Positions 23,470 to 33,000 of a stretch of DNA of 64,000 nucleotides are shown here, piece by piece. This stretch comes from Pascua guehoae (taxonomy: Eukaryota > Basidiomycota > Tremellomycetes > Trichosporonales > Trichosporonaceae): contig BCJX01000002.1 in assembly GCA_001600415.1 (NCBI GenBank), positions 1,111,476 through 1,175,475 on the forward strand, in the 5' to 3' direction. A program made the translations under genes and the position numbers. Numbering within the stretch: position 1 is the first letter of the stretch; each line of letters begins with the position of its first letter. Under the pieces are notes generated by a model. That model saw only the letters and a program-made list of their open reading frames with translations. It had not been told where the DNA came from and made no database searches.

Positions 23470-25856
23470 ATGGAGGGCATCGGGGTCCACTCGGATCCCC
23501 CTTCGGTGTACGGCTCGTCGCCGGCCCGACCGTCCACCCGCCAACCCTTACGCAGTGGCCGCATCGTGCGCAAGCCCTCCTACAACGACGAGAAGGAGCG
23601 TTTAGCCAAGACCCAATCGCTCTTCGATGCAATGTACGGATTCCGGTCTCCCTCAACACGAGAGACACCTACTGGTTCCTCGAGTCGTTCCAGCACCATG
23701 GCCTCGGGCCGGGCAGGCCTCATCCCCTCTAGCCAGATCGACCATCGCACAACAAACAGGGCCGCCAGCGCCAGCACCAGCCGTTCGCGAGGGAAGCCGC
23801 CCCGCTCTCAGGAAAGGTCTCCTTCGCCATCAAAGTATGAAGGACAACTCGGACAGCGCAAAGGCCGTGCATTCAACAAGCTTCATGCGCGACTGTCTCG
23901 GGGCGAAGAGCCAACTGGCTACGACTCTCCAGACCCGTTGAACTGCATCTCCGACACGGACTCGCCGCAGTCGCGGCCTCTACCGACCCGCGCAGGACTT
24001 CGTCCTCCTTCCGGACGGACCAAGGTCCTCTCTCAGCGCCACCCCAACAATGGGCCGTCAACCCCGAAGGCCGACTTGAAGAAGAAGAAGCGACGCCCAT
24101 CGAGCGACGATGACCGGACGCCACGACCCGCGCGCAAGACTAGCAAAGAACCCCGCGCCGCTCATCGCCAAAAGCCGCCGAAGCGGACCGAGTCAAACGA
24201 AGACAAGATCAGACGTAGCAAACTGGACAATAATGGAAACGCGTTTTTTGCGGGACTGGCCGCGGAGGACGACCGCGAGAGCTCGATCGAGTCCGTGGTC
24301 GAACCGGACGAAGATGATATGGCCCTCGACGACCACACCACCGCAACGACCAGTATGGGAGCCTCCTTCTTTGCCGACGTCGCACAGCAGCCAGTCAAGC
24401 TTGAACGCGAGAAAGTGATGCCTTTAGTGGTTCAGCAATCGTAAGTTTGCAACATTGACGACGCTGACTCTAGCTCTTCCCCACGCCGACTGCGCAAGCT
24501 CGCGAGGCTGGAGATTGAGGAAGAAGTGGATGAGGATGAGCTGTACTGCCGTGAGTCTATTGTTCTGTGCGCCGTGTCTAACCTCAGGTCAATTTTGTGA
24601 CCCCGACAATCTGTGCAGGCACTGCTCTGAGCCTCTTCCTCTAAACCCATCGACCGACCTCATCAAGCTTGGCGCCCAACTCGACGACGTCTTACGCGTT
24701 CAAGGGTCGCAGCTCTCCTGGCGCCGCACGATCGCATATTGCACGCTGCACCGGGCCGAGACGCAGGCGATTCCGCTCGGCCGGCGCGAGGGCTACCCAC
24801 AAACCATTGACTTTGAACACCTTTATGAGCGACTCGAAAGCGGATTTGTACGAGCCAGGCTCCGCCGCATCGTCGCCAAACCAACGCTGTCCAAGTTTTT
24901 CCGTCGGGCACAGCGCGAGATTGATTCCATGGGCGAAGTGCAGTGGAAAGCAGCACGCCAAATGACAAACGAGACTGCGCTCTCCATTGCCATTCCGGGA
25001 TAGTGAGTTTGTCTGGTCTGTGGCTACTCTAACCCTCAGTTACGGTGACCTTGGCCGCGCGGTTATTATCCAACATTTCCAAGACCTCGTCAAGTGGGGG
25101 TTTCTGTCCCTAGCAAGCCCACAGATCAAGCCTCTGTCGCCGTCCGACTTTATCGTGACGGTTCTCGTCCCCGAAGCCGCCGTCCTGCTCATCATGGAGG
25201 ACAACGGGTGGCACAAGGAGGTCTACAAGGGCGCCGAGTGGACGGCCGCACGCGAACGCGCCCTCTCCGTGCGCCAACACAGCGGGCAATACGGCCGGTA
25301 CTGCTTCCGCGAGGACGGTCCCGAGGGCCAGCGGGTCCTTCGCGCCCTGATGCGGACCGCTGAAGATCGTCGGTGGAAACTCGAGACGGCATACGAGCAA
25401 GACGAGACCAAGGGCCGCCTCCCACGGGTGGAGAGTACCAGGGCACAGTCACGTACCCGCCAGCAGCCTGAGGTGGTTATGGTCCCAAGCAGCGACGTCA
25501 GCGACGCGACCGATCCAAGCGACTTTAGCAGCGAACCCGGGGACGACGAGTTCTGGAATCAGGTGGTGGCCGTAACCGAAGACGTTGAGCAACAAAACTA
25601 CAATGCCATGGATACACCAACTAGGCCGAGGCCACGCCAGCGGTCGGTATCCCAGACGCCCACGGCAGCCCGCAATAAATCCCGGGTTCCAGGCCAGCAC
25701 AAATCGCGCGTCGTCTCTCAGCCGACAATGGCACGCAGCAAGTCCAAGTCGAACGACCAGTTACCCAGTTCGCAAGCAAGTTTTGACGACTCGATATGGG
25801 ACGATCCCGACTTACTCGATGTTGTGAGCAAGTATGAGCGCAAGCAGAGGGAGTGA
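23470..25856 (+). CDS. RTC4: RTC4-like protein (restriction of telomere capping 4)
   Basis: Fungal nuclear protein of the RTC4 family, named from a yeast telomere-capping genetic screen; the molecular role is unclear. Exons are 23470-24440, 24474-24550, 24588-25002 and 25040-25856, totalling 759 residues. The three introns are 33, 37 and 37 nt. The first 320 residues are basic and low complexity (Ser/Arg/Lys-rich, including LKKKKRRPSSDDD), likely nuclear targeting. The RTC4 domain runs about residues 350-605. It starts at CDPDNLCRHCSEPLPL, continues through RRIVAKPTLSKFFRRAQREI, and includes VIIQHFQDLVKWGFL and LVPEAAVLLIMEDNG. The C-terminal 150 residues are acidic, then Arg/Ser-rich. It is nearly twice the length of budding yeast Rtc4 because of the disordered ends. 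Confidence 0.8.
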
Positions 25857-26847
25857 GGGTAGTGTAGCATACGAGTAACCCCGGCGGCCCCTACGGGGGG
25901 AACCGGGCCACCCACCAACGAGTCTGTGTGAGTGTTGTGCATGTGTCCGTTGTGTAGCATTTGTACCTAGATTCAATCCACACATAGACTGCACCACACA
26001 GAGGGCAGTAGAATGCATAGTTCACGCATCATGCAAGCATACGTGCAGGTAGGATGACCACGCGGGCAGACGCAGCCGGGCAATGCGGGCTGGTGACTCT
26101 TGACCGTTGGGCAAGCCCGGCACCGCTCACAGCTGTGCAAACTGGTTGGTGTGACTGGGTGATAAAAAGAGCTCTCCTTGTCGATTGCTCTCATTGCACA
26201 CCAGAGCACACCAGACTGCGCCAGTCCACACTACACTTTGCGCCTCGACAGTGGATCCACAATCACAGAGTCTCATCCTTGTCAATGGGCGCGTGCCAAG
26301 ACCAACAGAGTCTGGCGATCTGGCAGCGGCATGGTCACCAAGGGAATCCCTTCCTCCATGGGCGTAACAAGATCCCAACGCTCCTGTTTCAATCTGACCT
26401 CGTTACTCTGACGTAGAAATGGCCCCACCTCCTCCTGCCGTTCACCGGGGCACAGTGCACAGTGATCATACCAGCATCAACCTGAGACGGGGCACCATCC
26501 TCGACCATCACACTTGTACCCCATGACCCTAGGCATCGGCCGCCCTCCCATCCAGCCTCACTGATTCAACTTCACAGCGGCCGGACTGTCATGTGTGGAA
26601 TGACGGAACGCCCGTCGATCCCTACGAAGCGGCGAGAATAGCGGCCATCATCCTCCACCGCGCCCATTGTCCACTGCGCCCCCTGCCCATGATGCCCACG
26701 AGTATTGCCTTCAACTCCGCTGTTGTGGCAGGTTCCTTGCCAACGCACACACCGATGTGGTTCACTAGCATTCATAAGCATTCCCTCGACGGTCATCCGT
26801 ACATTCAGTGTCTTGTTTTCCCACTCTCTCTCTCTCGTACCGTTACT
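25857..26847. other. Spacer between RTC4 and the MGNFCS protein
   Basis: A short hairpin CCCCTACGGGGG lies near 25890, resembling part of the repeat unit found at 28.5-29.0 kb. Pyrimidine-rich sequence precedes the start at 26848. No gene was seen. Confidence 0.5.
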
Positions 26848-27526
26848 ATGGGCAATTTTTGTTCGACTGGTCCTGTCCCCGACCACCTCCCCCTTCACCC
26901 GTCGCCCACCGCCTCTGCCTCACCCGCCCCGCCACTCGCTCCCTCTCCCCCCACCCGAACGATGCCAACCAGGTACACTTATCCTGTGGACGATCCCGTA
27001 TTCGTCTTCTGGCATGGAGCTAAGGTAGCACTTCCCTACGAGTTTATCCTCGACGAGCTCGATCCACCCCTAGACCCGGCCGACCGCTGCCTCGCCAAGA
27101 ACATTCTCATCGGATATACGTCGTCCATCTACCCCCACATCGCTTCGTCCCCTGATATCATCGAGATGGTAGCAGACAATTCGGTCACGCTGTGGCAACT
27201 TCACCACGCAATTATTTGGAAGCTGGAACTTGACGTAAGTCCCGTTGTGGGTGTGGGCCAAGTCGTGACGGTGGGGACGGCGGGGACACACCAAGTTGAC
27301 ATTAGCTCTCGCCACCCTGCTGGAGGTTCAAGAAGTATCTTCCCGCCAGCGACCCGCGCTGTCTTCACAACATGAGCGTGTTCGCATGCATGATCTCGGT
27401 CACAGGGAGAGAGATCCTGGCTCACCGGTACGTCCGCTTGCTTGCATCAAGACAATGCATCCGAACTCACCATACAATAGCAGGGAGCGAGCCAGCATCA
27501 AGGTCGCCCCAGCCCCTGATCCGTAG
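26848..27526 (+). CDS. Small protein with N-myristoylation-like start
   Basis: Predicted 183-residue protein of unknown family. Exons are 26848-27234, 27306-27427 and 27484-27526 (the last could begin at 27481, adding one residue). It begins MGNFCSTG: Gly2 with Ser6 and an adjacent Cys5 fits N-myristoylation plus palmitoylation, so membrane tethering is plausible. A Pro/Ser-rich linker of about 30 residues follows, then a globular part with DDPVFVFWHGAKVALPYEF and ADRCLAKNILIGYTSSIYPH. The lack of a recognisable domain and the small size keep confidence moderate. Confidence 0.6.
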
Positions 27527-28012
27527 GGTGGTGTTTGCTATCTGATAGTTGTGAGAGACTGTATCCAAGCGTGTCTTGGACCAGCCGGGAAATATGCCTG
27601 TTGTCCGTGGTCGTCAATTGTTGAGAGGCCATCAGCTGCAGGGTGGCTTCACCCACGAACACCTTGTTGCGACAATTCACTGTAGTTCGTTGCATCCGTT
27701 TAGACAACCTACAGACTTGATTTCACGCGACAAGCCAACAATCACGAGGATCCACCAAAAAGGGTCAGAAAAAAAAAAAAACACAGGCGGGGGTTGGCAC
27801 GCTACCCCTTTCAATGCTTTCAGCACTCCCCCGTTGCCTTTCCTCCTTCTCTTCACAGCCTTCTTCTCGCATTGAAAGAGTCGCTGCTTTGTCCACAGCT
27901 TTGTGCTTTGGTGGAGTGTAGCGTGCGTGATCTGGAGAGAAGCGAAAAAAGCGAGATGGACGTGCGAGAAAGCGATGAGTTGATGGAAGCACCGACTTGA
28001 ATGCAAAATAGT

Positions 28013-28221
28013 TACAGGCGTGTCCGGAAAGTCTTGAGATCACTTTGAGCTCGGTCTAGTCAAATTTGCGCATGGCTTATGGACCAATGCAATGGCACGA
28101 CAAGTGGACACACCGGTGTTTTCCGGCTTGTTGTATCCCACATGCCCTGCGTGCCGTCCCGTATACGAGCCGCGTACCCTTGCTTGACGTGGTAGTCTCA
28201 GGACTTTCGGACACACCTGTA
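28013..28221. mobile_element. MITE copy 2 (TA-flanked, about 209 bp)
   Basis: The left terminus TACAGGCGTGTCCGGAAAGT and the right terminus GACTTTCGGACACACCTGTA are near-perfect inverted repeats over about 27 bases, with TA at both outer edges. The interior is homologous to the element at 12481-12679. Non-coding, so non-autonomous. The better-matched termini suggest this copy is younger than copy 1. Confidence 0.78.
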
Positions 28222-28496
28222 CAACTTGCAGAGTCAGGATACTGCTGACAGAGTAGTCAGAGTGTAGTTCGAGCTGATTGTTTGTCGGCGGCGTGCCATC
28301 TACCACTGGGCGTAAGCCCTGCAAAGCAATTAGGTAGCTGAGAAGGTGAGGCATAAAGGCGTTGGCGTGAATCAATTAATTCTGGAGCACGGATAATACA
28401 CACTCGTCAGTCAGGAGCCACATGTCGTTGTCAGCTGTTGACTGGTCAAGGAACACCCGCCACTCAAATCAACCGGATGCCGAAACAACCATAAAA

Positions 28497-28675
28497 CCTA
28501 CCGCACCGCCCAAAGGGCGGTGCCCAAACAAACCACACGCACGCACCAAACTCGGCGCGTAACCGACTTTGTGGTGATGGTGGTGGGGGGTTCTTGCGTT
28601 CTACTGCTCTCTACGCATAATCCTCGTTGTGCCCGCCCCCGTTACGGCGGAGGGGGAGGGATTTTGCGGTAGTCG
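28497..28675. repeat. Hairpin repeat unit A
   Basis: It starts with a 9-bp perfect stem GCACCGCCC/GGGCGGTGC around AAA. Then comes a CCACACGCACGCACCAAACT segment, a TTCTACTGCTCTCTACGC-like segment and a second C/G hairpin (CCCGCCCCCGTTACGGCGG). The same order of elements recurs in unit B about 370 bases downstream. Confidence 0.65.
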
Positions 28676-28865
28676 ACGAGTGCGTGCCAGTCCTGCTGCA
28701 ACTTAATCTGTAACCACAGCGCCGCCTCGGCCGCCGCTGTGACCGCAGGCACAGCCGACACAGTCGTAACCATTGCAATCCGTACTGGTCAGATGCTCTG
28801 CAGTATTCAGTACTTTCTGTTTCATCCAGTGTCCCGCCATCGACAAAAATGAGAGATGAGGAAGG

Positions 28866-29019
28866 CCTATCGCACCGCCCTTCGGGCGGTGCTCAAACAC
28901 CACACGCACTCACCAAACTGGTGTGTGACTGAGGGGGCCCCCTACGGGGGAGACCTGGCTTTTCTACTGCCCTCTGCGCGTAACCACTCGGTGTCCGCCC
29001 CCGCAGGGGGGGGGAGCGC
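28866..29019. repeat. Hairpin repeat unit B
   Basis: Homologous to unit A: the stem GCACCGCCC/GGGCGGTGC around TTC, then CACACGCACTCACCAAACT, an inserted CCCCCTACGGGGG hairpin, TTCTACTGCCCTCTGCGC and a final C/G hairpin. The stem is conserved while loop and flanks differ. Confidence 0.65.
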
Positions 29020-29081
29020 GGTGTGCTGCATTGTAACTTCATGCAAACCTACTGGTACTACTATTAATGGATAGTGGCACG

Positions 29082-29125
29082 CCCCCCCCCCCCCCCCCCC
29101 CCGGGGGGGGGGGGGGGGGGGGGGG
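29082..29125. repeat. C21G23 homopolymer palindrome
   Basis: Twenty-one C are followed directly by twenty-three G. This is a perfect self-complementary tract able to form a hairpin or quadruplex. Confidence 0.9.
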
Positions 29126-30023
29126 CGTGGTTTGTTCTGCAGTATTCAGCTCCCTCTACTAGCAAGAGCTCGACAATGGTGAGAACTGAAGAGGACGTTG
29201 AACTGATTGTTTACGCATTGTTTACGCAGTCGTCTGGTAGGGGGGTCCAGGTTCAGTTCAGCCGGCGCGCCGGCGAGGCCGAGACCACGTGGGCTGAGCG
29301 GAAGTATTTTCCGCTGTGTCATTTTTTTGCATTACCGAGTGGTGGTTGTTGAACCGGCTAGTCCCGTCATTCTCTCCACAAGACCCCCCCTGCCTAGCTG
29401 CCCAGCTGCCTAGGCCCTGGCTGCAGCTGGCTGGCCCCTAACTTGGTTTGCCATGGTTTGCCGCTCTGCACCCGAGCACCCAGGGCAGAGGGGGGCGGGG
29501 TGGCTACAACTGTTCCCTGTGAGCCCAGCCAGCAGAGCCAACCCAGGCATGCATGCATTTTGAGCGCCTACGGTGGGGGCCATAGTTTTGACCTGACCCT
29601 GCCCTGTATCGTTCCCTCAAATCCACTGTGGGCCATCGCTGCTGCTGGCTTTGAGGCTTCTGTTGTTGCGAACTCTTGTAAACCTCTGCAAACGCAAATC
29701 CGCCACACAACACACCACCACCACTTGCAACTTCGCAGTCATTCTCACTCGTCCATCCTCTCCATCCCTCCATTCAACACAACACCTTCCTCCACCTTTC
29801 CAACATCCTCCACCTCTCGACATCCTTGTCAACAACAACAATAGCGCCTCCCGCATCCATCATCCACGCGCGCGCACCCCATCCCTCCGCCACTTCTCCC
29901 CACATCGCCCTCCTCGCTTGCCACGGCCCAAGGCACCTGCACATCCATCGGCGACATCCGTCCTCTTCGCGGTCCCTCGCCTAGCCCCGCGCGGCTGACG
30001 AGGACGACGGCGTACCCCAGCGA

Positions 30024-33000
30024 ATGTCGGGCCCATGGCAGCCCCCGGCGCCGTCCTTAGCGGCCTTGCCGGTGGATAGGAGCAAGACTGAACCAAAACC
30101 CGCATACTACAAGCTCCAATTTGGCGATGACATTACAGGCTTCTCCTACTATGTCCGCACGCTGTCGGTTGTCATTGGGCGTAGCGTCGTGAGTATCCAT
30201 GTGTGGGAGCCACAATGTGTTGTGTGGCAAAGGGGGCAACGCAGGGGCGTGCACAACCCGGAGCGCGGAAAGCATGAGATCATGACCCGGTGACAGACAC
30301 TGACGACATCAGCAACGCCCACCAGTCCCACCACCACCTGTTCCAGCAATACCTCCATTGCTGGAAAACGACTTTCGCAGCGGGTCCATTCTCGCTACAC
30401 CCCCGCTCGTCGGCAACTCGCCAGATCAGAGCGGCAACGCCTCGCCAACACGGAGAGCAAGTAGCAGCGTGTGGCACGATGCACGCGCGAGCATCGACGC
30501 GAGTGCCAGTGTGGGGGGTGATGCGCCTATCGATGGACACGAGGCATCCCAAGAACCACATGTGGATTCTGCAGATGCATTGGCAGGCGGTGCGTCGTCG
30601 TGGGTCGCGTCAAACGAGGACATTGTCATGGCCAGTCCAGCGCCGCCGCCCATTTCACAGGATGGAACACCTGCGCCGTCTGCGACACCCGCACCTGCAA
30701 ATGGCACACCCACACCAGGAGCGTTGGCATCCGGTACCCCGGCAGCCGACGCGTTGACCCCCGCGCCCGACATGATGATGGCCGAGACAACCGTCAAGGT
30801 GGAACAAGACGAAAGCCTGCCGGCCAAGCTGGAACCAGGCGACAACCTGCAAGGGGAAGACGAATGCCTGCCAATGTTTGAGGGCAAGATTGACGGCGAC
30901 ATTGATCTCGACTTTGCAGCGGCAGTAATGGCCGAAGAGTTTGCAGTCGACGTCAAGCCCGGTCTCGATGATCTCGCCGGTCTCGAGGCACTCGACTTTG
31001 ACATTCTTGCCGCCGAGCTTCCGCCGCCACCGCCGGCTCCCAAAGGCCCATCCGAGCTTGAGCATGTGGATGTCGACCTTGGCCCGCTCAAGTCGGTGTC
31101 GCGCAACCATGCCAAGATCGAGTACCGGACCGACCTGGGACAGTTTTGCCTCGAAATCTATGGACGCAACGGCGCTTGGGTGGACGACCGCTACTATGTC
31201 AAGGGCACCATTGTTCCTCTGCACCAGGGGTGAGTTTTATCGAGCATCAATGAACATTGGGCCTGACCGTTTTAGATCGCACATCCAGATTGCGACGCGC
31301 ATCTTTTCGTTTGTCCTTCCCCCGTCCCCCGAGTCGTCTCCTTCGTTTGTCCAGTCGGCTCTCGAAGCCGCCGACGCGTACCCATTCGACACTCTCCCCT
31401 ACCCCTACAACCTCCCTCCCGACCAGGTCGGTTATGCCGAGTTTTACGGCGAACCTGGTCCTGGACCCGCGTCAGCTGCGACAATGGCCGCACGTGTTCC
31501 TGCGTTCAATGCCTTTGCCGTGTCCGACCACCTGGGCATGGTGGACAGCCCAGGAGGCTATGCCGACCACGAGTGGATGGACGACGACTGGAATTCGGCC
31601 GCCAGCCGCGAGAGCAGCGGCGACGAAGAGGACGACGAGGACGAAGAGGAAGAAGACGAGGACGAGGAGCCCGTCGTCCGACGACGACCTGTCATCAAGC
31701 TGCGTGCACGACAAGTACAGGACGAGTCTGACCTCTCATCGCTATCGAGCGACGAGCCAGAACCAGAGCCTGCGCCAAAACCTAAAAAGTCGGCTGCAAA
31801 GAAAAAGGTGGAGAAAAAGGCCGAGAAGAAGGCGTCCAAAAAGGGCGAGAAGAAGGCATCCGAGGTGGTGGTCAAGACGGAGCGACAAGAGATCAAGCCA
31901 CCGACAGTCGGCGGCAAGGCGCCAGGCAAGGCGTCCAAGGTGGGAGGAAAGGGCTTCAAGTCACCAGCGTTGGCGATGAAGAAGCCTTCCGATACGTCGC
32001 CAAAGAAAAAGGCAAAGGCCAAGGTCGAAAAGGTCAAAACCGAGGACGCCATGGATGTCGACGAGTCGAGCAGTGCGACGCCACCGGTCGAGAGCGAGGC
32101 ACCGACGCCGACGCCACCGCCTCCAAGTACACCTTCAAAGAAGAAGAAGGCCGACAAGGACGCGGTGGTCGTCAAGACGGAGAAGACGGAAAAGCCAAAG
32201 AAGGAGTCGAAGAAGAAGAAGGCCGCAGAGAAGGCTGCCGCCGCAGGTGCAGCTGCAGCTGCAACTCCATCAGCAACAGCGACCCCGTCCGCGGCCGCTA
32301 CGCCTGCCCCAACGCGCCCTCTTCCGACTCCAGCTGCTGCGCCGCCCCAACCGGCAACATTGGCAGCCGCTGCGGCGACCGCGCCGTCAAAGCCAAGAAC
32401 GGGACTGGCGTTACCAACATTGCCTCCCAAGACAAAGCTGGCTCTGCCGACGCTGCCTGCAGCTCCCCCCGCAGCTCCGCCTGCAGCTCCTGCTCCAACT
32501 CCAGCGCCTACGCTAGCGGCTGCAACAGCGCCTACGCTTGCGGCCGCGGCAGCAGCATCTACACCCGCGGCGGCAGCACCTACACCCGCGGCGGCAGCAC
32601 CTACACTCGCGGCGGCGGCAGCACCTACGCTCGCGGCGGCGACAGCACCTACACTCGCGGCGGCCGCGGCACCTACACTCGCGACTGCCACAGCACCTAC
32701 GCTCGCAGCTGCGGCAGCGCCTACTCTGGCGGCGGCGGCACAGCAACCACAGACGCTTGCCCAGATTCAGGCTGCTCCCGCAACTCCGGCCGCCGTTCCA
32801 GCTCCAGCAGCTCCGCAGCCAGCACAACCTCAGCCAGTCCAGAGCCAACCAGTCACTCAGGTTACACCGGCAATCAGACCACCTGTAGCACCAGTTGCAC
32901 CAACAGCTCCGCCAGCGCAAACGATCGCTCAAGCTCAGGCCCAGGCTGCAGCACGGGCACAGGCTCAGGCCGTTGCCCCTGTGCGTCCCACCCAGCCACT

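Larger units (their letters stand above)
27527..30023. other. 2.5 kb repeat-rich spacer upstream of FHL1
   Basis: No protein gene was recognised. It contains MITE copy 2, two copies of a hairpin-bearing repeat unit, a C21G23 palindrome and, next to FHL1, a pyrimidine-rich promoter/5' untranslated region (about 29700-30023). The string CTGCAGTATTCAG occurs twice, near 28797 and 29138, pointing to further internal duplication. Confidence 0.6.

Noticed and set aside
25885..25915. CCCCTACGGGGG hairpin as a transcription terminator
   Set aside because: Intrinsic hairpin terminators are not used by RNA polymerase II; it is better seen as possibly related to the 28.5-29.0 kb repeat units.
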